A stretch of 64,000 nt of DNA, taken from an uncultured Clostridium sp. Lineage in GTDB: Bacteria > Bacillota > Clostridia > Clostridiales > Clostridiaceae. Below, piece by piece: positions 25,590-34,191 of this stretch. Made by a program: the position numbers and the translations under genes. The DNA lies in assembly GCA_900547475.1 (NCBI GenBank), contig URGW01000007.1, positions 33,235 to 97,234 on the forward strand. The letters are read 5' to 3'. Positions within the stretch are counted from its first letter, which is position 1. Each line of letters starts with the position of its first letter. The notes beneath the pieces were generated by a model. The model searched no databases and was not told the origin of the DNA. It saw only the letters and a list, made by a program, of their open reading frames with translations.

Positions 25590-27782
25590 ATGGAAATTAA
25601 GTTAGTTTTGAGTGGGTTAAATTGTGCTAATTGTGCCAATAAAATAGAAGCAAAAGTTAATAAAATAAATGGAATAGAAAATGCCTCATTAAATTTCTCA
25701 ACAACGGTATTAACAGTAGAGATTAATAGAGATGAAGAAAAAAATAATATAGTAAATGAAATTAAATCAATAGTTAAAAAGTTAGAACCTCATGTTAAGG
25801 TAATTGAAAAATCAGATAATAAAGATATAAAAGTTAATAAAGCAGAATGTACTAGTAAGTGTTGTACTGATGGTCATAGCCATGAAAGTAATAATGAAGA
25901 ACATCATGGTCATATTCATGAATTCAAAGAAAATAATAGTTTTTTAGGATATGCTAAAGATAATTTATTATTAATAATAGGAACTATAGTTTATATTATT
26001 GCATTAGCTTATAAAAGCAATGAAAATTTATTATCATTTATTTTATTTGGAATAAGTTATTTGATAATAGGTGGAGAGGTAGTATTAAATGCTATTAAGA
26101 ATATCATAAGAGGAGAAATTTTTGATGAAAACTTCTTAATGAGTATTGCTACAATAGGAGCATTCTTTATTGGAGAATATCCAGAGGCTGTTGCAGTTAT
26201 GTTATTTTATCAAATAGGAGAAGTATTCCAAGGATATGCTGTAAATAAATCAAGAAAATCAATTTCTTCTCTTATGAATATAAGAGCCGATTATGCAAAT
26301 GTTTTAAGGAATGGAAAGGAAATTAAGGTATCACCAGAAGAAGTAGCAATATATGAAACTATTATTGTTAAACCAGGAGAAAGAGTACCTTTAGATGGTA
26401 CTGTTTTGGAGGGAAGAAGCTTTGTAGATACTTCTGCATTGACAGGTGAATCAGTACCACGTGAAGTTACAAGTGGGAATGAGATATTATCAGGATCAAT
26501 AAATAATAATGGTGTTTTAAAAGTTAAAGTAGATAAGGAATATGGAGAATCAACAGTTGCTAGAATATTAGAGTTAGTTGAAAATGCATCTAATAAGAAA
26601 GCTCCAACAGAAAAGTTTATAACTAAATTTGCAAAAGTTTATACACCTATAGTAGTAGCAATTGCTGTATTAGTAGCTATAATACCACCTATTATAATTA
26701 AAGATGCTACTTTTTCAGAATGGATTTATAAAGCCCTTTCTATATTAGTTGTATCTTGTCCTTGTGCATTAGTTGTTTCAATTCCATTAGGCTTTTTCTC
26801 TGGAATAGGAGCTGCTTCTAAAAAAGGTATTTTAGTTAAGGGTGGAAATTATTTAGAAGCACTTAAGGATAGTGAAATAGTAGTATTTGATAAGACTGGA
26901 ACTTTAACAAAGGGCATATTTGAAGTAACAGAAATAAATTCTGTAAATATGAGCAAAGAAGAGTTATTAGAAATTACTGCTATGGGAGAATCACTTTCAA
27001 ATCATCCAATTGCAATATCAATAGCAAAAGCTTATGGAAAAAAAGTAAACAAAGATGAAATAAAAGATTATAAAGAAATTTCAGGGCATGGAATAGAGGT
27101 ATCTATAAAAGGAAATAATGTTTTACTTGGTAATAGCAAATTAATGAATATTAACAATATAAATTATAACCATATAGACTCTATAGGAACAATAGTTCAT
27201 GTTGCTATTAATGGTGAGTATAAAGGAAATATAGTTATTTCAGATGAAATAAAAGAAAATGTTAAAGAGTCATTATCTGAGTTAAAAGAAGTTGGAATAA
27301 AGAGAACTATAATGCTTACAGGTGATAATAAAAGTGTTGCTGAGAAAGTAGCAAGGGATATAGGAATAGATGAAGTATATTCAGAACTTTTACCTGGAGA
27401 TAAAGTTAGTAAGGTAGAAGAGATATTAAAGAAAAGGACTTCAAAAGGAAAGGTATTATTTGTTGGTGATGGAATAAATGATGCACCAGTTTTAGCAAGA
27501 GCTGATATAGGGGTTGCAATGGGAGGAATAGGTTCAGATGCAGCTATAGAAGCAGCTGATGTTGTTTTAATGAAAGATAAGATTGAAGAAATATCAGAAG
27601 CTATAAGGGTATCTAGAAAAACTAATATGATTTTATGGCAAAATATTGTATTTTCATTAGGTATTAAAATTATAGTAATGTTATTAGTTGTATTAGGTTT
27701 AACAAATATGTGGGCTGCAGTTTTTGCAGATGTTGGAGTAACATTAATAGCAGTCTTAAATTCAATGAGAATAATTCGATAA
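25590..27782 (+). CDS. cadA: Cadmium/zinc/lead-exporting P1B-type ATPase
   Basis: A 730-residue membrane pump for divalent soft metals. One N-terminal metal domain has GLNCANCANKIE (about residues 9-20), followed by a His/Cys-rich stretch (CTSKCCTDGHSHES and HHGHIHE, about residues 88-112) that may buffer metal. The membrane CPC lies in VVSCPCALVVSIP; DKTGTLTKG and [16 protein letters not shown] are intact. The ATG has AAGGGGGA upstream. It is the second gene of an operon with cadC. Zn/Cd/Pb rather than Cu is inferred from the paired CadC and the CPCALVVS context. Confidence 0.95.
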   Translation: MEIKLVLSGLNCANCANKIEAKVNKINGIENASLNFSTTVLTVEINRDEEKNNIVNEIKSIVKKLEPHVKVIEKSDNKDIKVNKAECTSKCCTDGHSHESNNEEHHGHIHEFKENNSFLGYAKDNLLLIIGTIVYIIALAYKSNENLLSFILFGISYLIIGGEVVLNAIKNIIRGEIFDENFLMSIATIGAFFIGEYPEAVAVMLFYQIGEVFQGYAVNKSRKSISSLMNIRADYANVLRNGKEIKVSPEEVAIYETIIVKPGERVPLDGTVLEGRSFVDTSALTGESVPREVTSGNEILSGSINNNGVLKVKVDKEYGESTVARILELVENASNKKAPTEKFITKFAKVYTPIVVAIAVLVAIIPPIIIKDATFSEWIYKALSILVVSCPCALVVSIPLGFFSGIGAASKKGILVKGGNYLEALKDSEIVVFDKTGTLTKGIFEVTEINSVNMSKEELLEITAMGESLSNHPIAISIAKAYGKKVNKDEIKDYKEISGHGIEVSIKGNNVLLGNSKLMNINNINYNHIDSIGTIVHVAINGEYKGNIVISDEIKENVKESLSELKEVGIKRTIMLTGDNKSVAEKVARDIGIDEVYSELLPGDKVSKVEEILKKRTSKGKVLFVGDGINDAPVLARADIGVAMGGIGSDAAIEAADVVLMKDKIEEISEAIRVSRKTNMILWQNIVFSLGIKIIVMLLVVLGLTNMWAAVFADVGVTLIAVLNSMRIIR

Positions 27783-27786
27783 ATAT

Positions 27787-27816
27787 TGACAATGAATATC
27801 TAATTGACTTATAATA
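27787..27816 (+). promoter_or_regulatory. Promoter of unassigned structured RNA
   Basis: Perfect TTGACA (27787-27792), 18-base spacer, perfect TATAAT (27811-27816), immediately after the cadA stop codon. Confidence 0.75.
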
Positions 27817-27817
27817 A

Positions 27818-27971
27818 AGTAAGTCGAGAACATTTTAGGCGTAAGGGCATAGCATACAAGATCACTTTGATGCTTGTATATAAGTCAGGTAGTCCATAAT
27901 ATCTGACTTTGCTTCTATACGAGACTTATGTATAACTGATCTGCTAAGTTATACATAGGTCTCTATTTTTT
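27818..27971 (+). ncRNA. Riboswitch-like structured RNA of unassigned class
   Basis: About 150 bases after its own consensus promoter. Base-pairing visible by eye: an outer helix TAAGTC/GACTTA; an inner UAGG/UUCUA-type helix; a hairpin ATACAAG/CTTGTAT; and a hairpin AAGTCAG/CTGACTT. The 3' arm of the outer helix (in TACGAGACTTATG) is also the 5' arm of a strong terminator (27921-27971). This is riboswitch logic. The TACGAGACTT end resembles the Mn2+ riboswitch at 22096, but the GGGGAGTAG block is missing. The next gene is rex, 217 bases downstream; the rest of the gap is featureless A+T-rich DNA. Confidence 0.6.
27921..27971 (+). terminator. Terminator of unassigned structured RNA
   Basis: GAGACTTATGTATAACT pairs with AGTTATACATAGGTCTC and is followed by a T-run. 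Confidence 0.9.
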
Positions 27972-28187
27972 AAATAAGTAAGAGTATTTACAAATCTTTT
28001 AAAGAGTTTTCAAGTATAAAAATTAATAAAATTAAACAAAATAGTAAAAACTAATTTTGAAAATTATAATAAAAAAATTTACTTATATATTAAAATATAG
28101 AAAAAAAATAAAAACTATGTTATTATATTATCAAAGTTTGATTGAGATAGGAATATTATTGAAGTTTATTAAGGAGATTCATATACT

Positions 28188-28817
28188 ATGGACAAAAAGA
28201 AGAATGTTTCTATGGCAGTAATTAAAAGATTACCAAAATACCATAGATATTTGAAAGAGTTAATGAGAAATGATGTAGATAGAATTTCATCTAAAGAATT
28301 AGGAGAAAAAATTGGATTTACAGCATCTCAAATAAGACAAGATTTAAATAATTTTGGAGACTTTGGACAACAGGGATACGGATATAATGTAAAAGAGCTA
28401 TATAAACAAATAAGTTTAATTTTAGGACTAGATAAAGAATATACAGGAGTAATAATTGGTGCAGGGAATTTAGGTCAGGCAATTGCAAACTATAATAGAT
28501 TTTCTGAATCAGGTTTATCTATTGAGTGTATTTTTGATGCTAATCCAAAGCTTGTAGGAATGAGAATAAGAGATATTGAAATTAAGGATATAGATACATT
28601 AGCTCAATATTTACAAGAAAAGAATGTAGACATTGGAATTATATGTGTTCCAAGAATTAATGCACAAAAAGTTACTGATATGCTAGTTAAGGGTGGAGTG
28701 AAAGGTATTTGGAACTTTGCACCTGTAGATTTAGTTGTACCTAATGAGGTAAAGGTGGAAAATGTTCATTTATCAGAAAGTTTATTAACTTTAGTATATT
28801 TAATGAAGGATAATTAA
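28188..28817 (+). CDS. rex: Redox-sensing transcriptional repressor Rex
   Basis: A 209-residue homodimeric repressor that reads the NADH/NAD+ ratio. The N-terminal winged helix includes ISSKELGEKIGFTASQIRQD. The Rossmann domain has the dinucleotide motif GVIIGAGNLGQAIANY (about residues 87-102). The C-terminal helix ends SLLTLVYLMK, for domain swapping. The ATG has AAGGAGAT upstream. It lies just before the butyrate operon, whose promoter carries a Rex box, as in other clostridia. NADH should release it and derepress NADH-consuming pathways. Confidence 0.97.
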   Translation: MDKKKNVSMAVIKRLPKYHRYLKELMRNDVDRISSKELGEKIGFTASQIRQDLNNFGDFGQQGYGYNVKELYKQISLILGLDKEYTGVIIGAGNLGQAIANYNRFSESGLSIECIFDANPKLVGMRIRDIEIKDIDTLAQYLQEKNVDIGIICVPRINAQKVTDMLVKGGVKGIWNFAPVDLVVPNEVKVENVHLSESLLTLVYLMKDN

Positions 28818-28851
28818 AATAGTTGTTGCTTAGGCAACAACTATTTTTTTA
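28816..28851 (+). terminator. Terminator after rex
   Basis: AAAATAGTTGTTGC pairs with GCAACAACTATTTT and is followed by a T-run. It separates rex from the crt transcript. Confidence 0.92.
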
Positions 28852-28856
28852 CTCTG

Positions 28857-28943
28857 TTAATAAGTATACAAAGAGGAGTAGGGAAAAACAGAAAACGTAT
28901 TCCAAGAAAAGGATTCAAAAAATGTAATTTATATACTTATTAA
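28857..28943 (+). other. 12-bp perfect inverted repeat closing a 63-base loop
   Basis: TTAATAAGTATA (28857-28868) is fully complementary to TATACTTATTAA (28932-28943). The enclosed purine-rich sequence includes GAGGAGTAGGG and AAAAGGATTC. The rex-crt gap otherwise contains only the rex terminator and the Rex box. Confidence 0.45.
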
Positions 28944-29056
28944 GAAAATATTTATTGAAAATGATAAATTTAGATATTATAATTATAAGTGAGTTATGAT
29001 TATTCAGAATCTTCTAACCAAAGATAAAGAAATAAGGGTGTTTTTTTTGAGATTCT

Positions 29057-29074
29057 TTGTTAATTATCTAACAA
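29057..29074 (+). promoter_or_regulatory. Rex operator of the butyrate operon
   Basis: TTGTTAA-TTAT-CTAACAA matches the Rex box TTGTTAA-N4-TTAACAA with one mismatch. It lies 47 bases before the crt start codon and overlaps the likely promoter. Repression by Rex at low NADH/NAD+ is expected. Confidence 0.88.
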
Positions 29075-29120
29075 TTAAAGGGTATTTATGGTATTGATAG
29101 GGGTAATAGGAGGAGATTTT

Positions 29121-29930
29121 ATGGAAATTAAAAATGTTATTTTAGAGGAAGAGTTAAAGAATGTAACTCTTGAAAAAGATGGGAACTTAGCTATTATAAC
29201 AATAAACAGACCAAAGGCATTAAATGCTCTAAATTCAGATACATTAAATGATTTAGATTTAGCCATTGCAAATATTGAGAAAGATAGTAATGTTTATTGT
29301 GTGATACTTACAGGAGCAGGAGAAAAATCATTCGTTGCTGGGGCAGATATAGCTGAAATGAAGGATTTAGATTCTAAAGGTGGAGAAGAATTTGGACTTT
29401 TAGGTAATAGGGTATTTAGAAGGTTAGAGAATTTAGACAAGCCAGTTATAGCTGCAATTTCAGGTTTTGCTTTAGGAGGAGGTTGTGAACTTGCTATGGC
29501 ATGTGATATAAGAATAGCTTCAGAAAAAGCAAAATTTGCTCAACCAGAAGCTGGACTTGGAATTACACCAGGATTTGGAGGGACTCAAAGATTACCTAGA
29601 ACAGTTGGTTTAGGTAAAGCTAAGGAATTAATTTATACTTGTGCCATGATTAATGCTGAAGAAGCTTTAAGAATTGGTTTAGTTAATAAAGTGGTACCAT
29701 TAGAAAGTTTAATGGAAGAAGCACAAAAAATGGCATCTGCTATTTGTGCTAACGCCCCAATAGCAGTTAAGCTTTGTAAGGATGCTATTAATAGAGGGAT
29801 GCAAGTAGATATAGATAAAGCTATTGAAATTGAAGCAGAAGATTTCGGGAAATGCTTTGATTCTGAAGATCAAGTGGAAGGAATGAATGCATTTTTAGAA
29901 AGAAGAGCAAAGAACTTCCAAAATAAATAG
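29121..29930 (+). CDS. crt: 3-hydroxybutyryl-CoA dehydratase (crotonase)
   Basis: A 269-residue enzyme that dehydrates 3-hydroxybutyryl-CoA to crotonyl-CoA in the butyrate pathway. The oxyanion-hole motif AGADIAEM and the catalytic Glu region PEAGLGITPGFGGTQRLPR are present; AISGFALGGGCELAMACD is typical crotonase sequence. ATG 29121 has AGGAGGAGAT upstream; the earlier ATG 29088 has no site. The N-terminus is about eight residues longer (EEELKNVT) than the best-known clostridial Crt. It is the first gene of crt-bcd-etfB-etfA-hbd behind a Rex box. No thiolase gene lies in the window. Confidence 0.96.
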   Translation: MEIKNVILEEELKNVTLEKDGNLAIITINRPKALNALNSDTLNDLDLAIANIEKDSNVYCVILTGAGEKSFVAGADIAEMKDLDSKGGEEFGLLGNRVFRRLENLDKPVIAAISGFALGGGCELAMACDIRIASEKAKFAQPEAGLGITPGFGGTQRLPRTVGLGKAKELIYTCAMINAEEALRIGLVNKVVPLESLMEEAQKMASAICANAPIAVKLCKDAINRGMQVDIDKAIEIEAEDFGKCFDSEDQVEGMNAFLERRAKNFQNK

Positions 29931-30007
29931 TTATTTAATTAAATTTAAATATATAAGCAAGTGTATTGTACACATAAATGAGGGTATTGCAGGGAGGTAA
30001 AAAAGCA

Positions 30008-31147
30008 ATGAATTTTGGATTAACTAGAGAACAAGAGTTAGTAAGACAAATGGTAAGAGAATTTGCAGTTAATGAAGTAAAACCAATAGCTGCTGAAATT
30101 GATGAAACTGAAAGGTTTCCAATGGAAAATGTAAAGAAAATGGCTGAGTTAGGGATGATGGGGATACCATTTCCTAAAGAATTAGGTGGAGCTGGTGGAG
30201 ATGTATTATCATATATCATCTCAGTAGAAGAATTATCAAAGGTTTGCGGAACAACTGGTGTTATTCTTTCAGCTCATACTTCACTTTGTGCATCATTAAT
30301 ATATGAAAATGGAACACCGGCTCAAAAAGAAAAATATTTAGTACCACTTGCAAAAGGTGAAAAGATTGGTGCATTTGGTTTAACTGAACCGGGTGCAGGT
30401 ACAGATGCTGCAGGACAACAAACTACAGCTGTATTAGATGGTGATAATTATATTTTAAATGGTTCTAAAATATTCATCACAAATGGTGGTGTTGCTGATA
30501 CTTTCATAGTATTTGCTATGACTGATAAGTCACAAGGAACTAGAGGAATATCAGCTTTCATAGTTGAAAAAGGCTTCCCAGGATTCTCAATTGGTAAGAA
30601 AGAAGATAAGTTAGGAATTAGAGCATCTTCTACAACTGAGCTTATATTTGAAAACTGCATAGTTCCAAAAGAAAACTTAATTGGTAAAGAAGGTAAGGGA
30701 TTTGGTATAGCAATGAAAACTCTTGATGGAGGAAGAATTGGTATAGCTGCTCAAGCTTTAGGAATTGCAGAAGGGGCCTATGAAGAAACTATTAAATATA
30801 TGAAAGAAAGAAAACAATTTGGTAGACCTTTATCAGCATTCCAAGGATTACAATGGATGATTGCTGAAATGGAAACCAAAATTGAAGCTGCTAAGTTATT
30901 AGTTTATAAAGCTGCATGGCTTAAACAAAATAAACTTCCATATTCAGTAGATGCTGCTAAAGCAAAATTATTTGCTGCTGAAGTTGCTATGGATGTAACA
31001 ACTAAGGCTGTTCAACTTCATGGTGGATACGGATATACTAAGGAATATCCGGTTGAAAGAATGATGAGAGATGCTAAAATAACTGAAATCTATGAAGGAA
31101 CTTCAGAAGTTCAAAAGATGGTTATTGCAGGCGCTGCATTAAGATAA
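30008..31147 (+). CDS. bcd: Butyryl-CoA dehydrogenase
   Basis: A 379-residue FAD-dependent acyl-CoA dehydrogenase that reduces crotonyl-CoA to butyryl-CoA. Seen are GAFGLTEPGAGTDA (flavin/substrate loop), the C-terminal QLHGGYGYTKEYPVERMMRD and ITEIYEGTSEVQ, which supplies the catalytic Glu. ATG 30008 has GGGAGGT upstream. In clostridia Bcd works with EtfAB in an electron-bifurcating complex that couples NADH oxidation to ferredoxin reduction. The genes for both Etf subunits follow immediately. Confidence 0.97.
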   Translation: MNFGLTREQELVRQMVREFAVNEVKPIAAEIDETERFPMENVKKMAELGMMGIPFPKELGGAGGDVLSYIISVEELSKVCGTTGVILSAHTSLCASLIYENGTPAQKEKYLVPLAKGEKIGAFGLTEPGAGTDAAGQQTTAVLDGDNYILNGSKIFITNGGVADTFIVFAMTDKSQGTRGISAFIVEKGFPGFSIGKKEDKLGIRASSTTELIFENCIVPKENLIGKEGKGFGIAMKTLDGGRIGIAAQALGIAEGAYEETIKYMKERKQFGRPLSAFQGLQWMIAEMETKIEAAKLLVYKAAWLKQNKLPYSVDAAKAKLFAAEVAMDVTTKAVQLHGGYGYTKEYPVERMMRDAKITEIYEGTSEVQKMVIAGAALR

Positions 31148-31162
31148 GGGGAGGCTTTAATA

Positions 31163-31942
31163 ATGAAAATAGTAGTTTGTTTAAAACAAGTACCAGATAC
31201 AACTGTTGTAAAAATTGATCCAAAAACAGGAACTCTTATAAGAGATGGTGTTCCTTCAATAATAAATCCAGAAGATAAGCATGCTTTAGAAGCTGCATTA
31301 CAAATAAAAGACAATTATGGGGCGCACGTGACTGTAATCAGCATGGGACCTCCTCAAGCAAAGAATGCATTAAGAGAAGCTTTATGTATGGGAGCTGATG
31401 AAGCTATTCTTTTAACTGATAGAGCATTTGGAGGAGCTGACACATTAGCAACTTCAAAAACAATTGCAGCAGCAATTAGAGAATTAGAATACGATATAAT
31501 TTTTGCAGGAAGACAAGCTATAGATGGGGATACTGCACAAGTTGGACCAGAAATAGCAGAACATTTAAATGTTCCTCAAGTAACATATGTACAAGATGTT
31601 AAGGTTAATGAGGATGGATTAATAGTTAATAGAGCATTAGAGGATGGATATGAATTAATAAAGGTTAAAACTCCAGTTCTTTTAACAGCAATTGAAGAAT
31701 TAAATCATCCAAGATATATGAATGTTCAATATATATTTGATACAGTAGATAAAGAAGTAAAAATGATGACTGCAGCAGATATTGATGTACCAGTTGAAGA
31801 ACTAGGATTAAAGGGTTCACCAACAAAGGTTAAAAAGTCAATGACTAAAGAAGCTAAGGGCGCAGGAGAAATTATTAAGGAATCAGCTCCAGAAGCAGTA
31901 GCATATGTTTTAGGAAAGTTAAAGGAAAAACACTATATCTAA
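31163..31942 (+). CDS. etfB: Electron transfer flavoprotein, beta subunit
   Basis: A 259-residue small Etf subunit. The N-terminus MKIVVCLKQVPDTT is diagnostic, and DIIFAGRQAIDGDTAQVGPE is the conserved nucleotide-binding region. In the Bcd-Etf complex this subunit holds the FAD that accepts hydride from NADH and bifurcates electrons. The ATG has GGGGAGGC upstream, and only 15 bases separate it from bcd. The clostridial gene order is standard. Confidence 0.97.
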   Translation: MKIVVCLKQVPDTTVVKIDPKTGTLIRDGVPSIINPEDKHALEAALQIKDNYGAHVTVISMGPPQAKNALREALCMGADEAILLTDRAFGGADTLATSKTIAAAIRELEYDIIFAGRQAIDGDTAQVGPEIAEHLNVPQVTYVQDVKVNEDGLIVNRALEDGYELIKVKTPVLLTAIEELNHPRYMNVQYIFDTVDKEVKMMTAADIDVPVEELGLKGSPTKVKKSMTKEAKGAGEIIKESAPEAVAYVLGKLKEKHYI

Positions 31943-31964
31943 GATAATAGGAGGGTAATTGGAG

Positions 31965-32993
31965 ATGAATATAGCAGAATATAATGGCGTTTGGGTATTC
32001 GCTGAACAAAGAAATGGTGAATTACAAAAGGTTTCTTTAGAAATATTAGGAGAAGGTAGAAGGTTAGCAGATGAGTTAGGAGTTAATCTTACTGCTGTAT
32101 TATTAGGAAATAATGTAGCTTGTTTAGCTGATATTTTAGGTGAGCATGGTGCTGATGAAATACTAGTGGCTGAACATGAAGAATTAGAAAATTATACAAC
32201 AGATGGATATACAAAAGTTCTTTGTGATTTAGCAAGTGAAAGAAAGCCAGGTATATTATTTATTGGAGCTACTTTTATAGGTAGAGATTTAGGTCCAAGG
32301 GTTGCAGCTAGACTTTCAACAGGATTAACTGCAGACTGTACATCTTTAGAAGTAGATGTTACTAATGGAGATTTACTTGCAACAAGACCTGCGTTTGGTG
32401 GTAACTTAATGGCAACAATTGCTTGTCCAAATCATAGACCTCAAATGGCTACAGTAAGACCAGGAGTATTCTCAAAATTAACTGAAAAGAAAGAGAATTA
32501 TAATATAGAAAAGGTTGATGTTCATTTAGAAGCATCAGATATTAGAACTACAGTTTTAGAAGTAGTTAAAGCTAACAAAGATATAGTTGATATTGGAGAA
32601 GCTAAAGTTATAGTTGCTGGTGGTAGAGGAGTTGGAAGTAAAGAAAATTTTGAACTTTTACAAGAATTAGCAACTACTTTAGGAGGAGTTGTTGGTGCAT
32701 CAAGAGGTGCAGTAGATAAAGGATGGGTAGAAAGGGATTATCAAGTTGGGCAAACTGGTAAGACTGTAAGGCCAACAATCTATATTGCTTGTGGTATTTC
32801 AGGAGCAATTCAACATGTTGCAGGTATGCAAGAGTCAGATATGATAATAGCTATTAATAAAGATGAAAGTGCTCCAATTATGAAGGTTGCTGATTATGCT
32901 ATAGTTGGCGATTTAAATAAGGTTATACCAGAAATGGTAAATAAGTTAAAAGAAACTGTAGAAACTGAAGAGCCGTTAGTTTGCAGAGTTTAG
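31965..32993 (+). CDS. etfA: Electron transfer flavoprotein, alpha subunit
   Basis: A 342-residue large Etf subunit. The FAD-binding C-terminal domain shows VGASRGAVDKGWVERDYQVG, the following TGKTVRP, then CGISGAIQHVAGMQ and INKDESAPI. ATG 31965 is preferred to TTG 31959; GGAGGG lies upstream. It relays electrons from EtfB to Bcd. The 187-base gap to hbd contains a long imperfect hairpin made of short repeats and no terminator with a T-run, so hbd is probably still co-transcribed. Confidence 0.97.
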   Translation: MNIAEYNGVWVFAEQRNGELQKVSLEILGEGRRLADELGVNLTAVLLGNNVACLADILGEHGADEILVAEHEELENYTTDGYTKVLCDLASERKPGILFIGATFIGRDLGPRVAARLSTGLTADCTSLEVDVTNGDLLATRPAFGGNLMATIACPNHRPQMATVRPGVFSKLTEKKENYNIEKVDVHLEASDIRTTVLEVVKANKDIVDIGEAKVIVAGGRGVGSKENFELLQELATTLGGVVGASRGAVDKGWVERDYQVGQTGKTVRPTIYIACGISGAIQHVAGMQESDMIIAINKDESAPIMKVADYAIVGDLNKVIPEMVNKLKETVETEEPLVCRV

Positions 32994-33042
32994 TATAGTA
33001 TGGGTAAAAGGTATAAAATTATATAAATAAAAATGGGATATT

Positions 33043-33168
33043 TGAGAATTAATAAGGTGAAAAATTAATAAGTACTTATTTGAAGTAAAATATGTTTTAA
33101 ATTCTAACTTCTAGTTTTTATCTTGATAACTAATAATAAGTTAATTTTAAATTTTCACTTAATAAAGG
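33043..33168. repeat. Long imperfect hairpin of GTGAAAA/TAATAAGT units between etfA and hbd
   Basis: The left arm AATAAGGTGAAAAATTAATAAG is roughly complementary to AATAAGTTAATTTT and AATTTTCACTTA on the right. A smaller hairpin (GAAGT/ACTTC) sits at the tip. It resembles the repeat arm in the SAM-I riboswitch. Function unknown; it could stabilise the upstream mRNA segment. Confidence 0.5.
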
Positions 33169-33180
33169 AGAGAGATTATA

Positions 33181-34029
33181 ATGGAAAAGATTTTTGTTTT
33201 AGGTGCGGGAACTATGGGTGCTGGAATAGTTCAAGCTTTTGCTCAAAAAGGTTATGAAGTTATCGTTAGAGATATAAAGGATGAATTTGTTGAAAGAGGT
33301 ATTGCTGGAATCAATAAGAACTTGTCTAAATTAGTTTCTAAGGGAAAGATGACAGAGGAAGCTAAGGAGGATATATTATCTAGAATTTCAGGAACTACTG
33401 ATATGAATTTAGCTGCAGATTGTGATTTGGTTGTTGAAGCTGCAATTGAAAATATGAAAATTAAAAAAGAAATATTTGCTGAATTAGATAAGATCTGCAA
33501 ACCAGAAACTATTTTAGCTTCAAATACTTCTTCTTTATCAATAACAGAAGTTGCTTCAGCAACTAGTAGACCAGAAAAGGTTATAGGAATGCATTTCTTT
33601 AACCCAGCTCCAGTGATGAAGCTTGTTGAAATTATTAGAGGTATGGCTACGTCACAAGAGACTTTTGATGCTGTTAAGGAATTATCTTTAGCAATTGGTA
33701 AGGAGCCAGTAGAAGTTGCAGAAGCACCAGGATTTGTAGTTAATAGAATACTTATCCCAATGATTAATGAAGCTTCATTTATTCTTCAAGAGGGAATTGC
33801 ATCAGTTGAGGACATAGATACAGCTATGAAATTTGGTGCAAATCACCCAATGGGGCCTTTAGCATTAGGAGATTTAATTGGATTAGATGTTTGTTTAGCT
33901 ATCATGGATGTTTTATATAATGAAACAGGAGATACTAAATATAGAGCTAGCAGCACTTTAAGAAAATATGTTAGAGCTGGATGGTTAGGTAGAAAAACTG
34001 GAAGGGGATTCTACAACTATAATGCTTAA
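33181..34029 (+). CDS. hbd: 3-hydroxybutyryl-CoA dehydrogenase
   Basis: A 282-residue NAD(P)H-dependent enzyme reducing acetoacetyl-CoA to 3-hydroxybutyryl-CoA. The dinucleotide motif [14 protein letters not shown] is at residues 8-21. [11 protein letters not shown] and [14 protein letters not shown] carry the catalytic His-Glu pair, with [17 protein letters not shown] downstream. The ATG has AAAGGAGAG upstream. Last gene of the butyrate operon, followed by a terminator. Confidence 0.97.
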   Translation: MEKIFVLGAGTMGAGIVQAFAQKGYEVIVRDIKDEFVERGIAGINKNLSKLVSKGKMTEEAKEDILSRISGTTDMNLAADCDLVVEAAIENMKIKKEIFAELDKICKPETILASNTSSLSITEVASATSRPEKVIGMHFFNPAPVMKLVEIIRGMATSQETFDAVKELSLAIGKEPVEVAEAPGFVVNRILIPMINEASFILQEGIASVEDIDTAMKFGANHPMGPLALGDLIGLDVCLAIMDVLYNETGDTKYRASSTLRKYVRAGWLGRKTGRGFYNYNA

Positions 34030-34093
34030 TTGAAATTATAAAATATTTGCTTATATATTTAAAAAGAATAGAAGTATGATTTAATTTAACTTT

Positions 34094-34129
34094 AAAGGGT
34101 AACTGCTGACGGGTAGTTACCTTTTATTA
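34094..34129 (+). terminator. Terminator of butyrate operon
   Basis: AAGGGTAACT pairs with AGTTACCTTT around a G/C-rich loop, followed by TTTATTATTTT. Confidence 0.85.
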
Positions 34130-34191
34130 TTTTATGATATAATTGTAATAAAATTTTATGATATCAATGTGTATCAGGGAGGAATTTAGGT

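Noticed and set aside
27818..27925. Second Mn2+ (yybP-ykoY) riboswitch
   Set aside because: It shares TACGAGACTT but lacks the conserved GGGGAGTAG block and the matching internal arms, so I left it unassigned.
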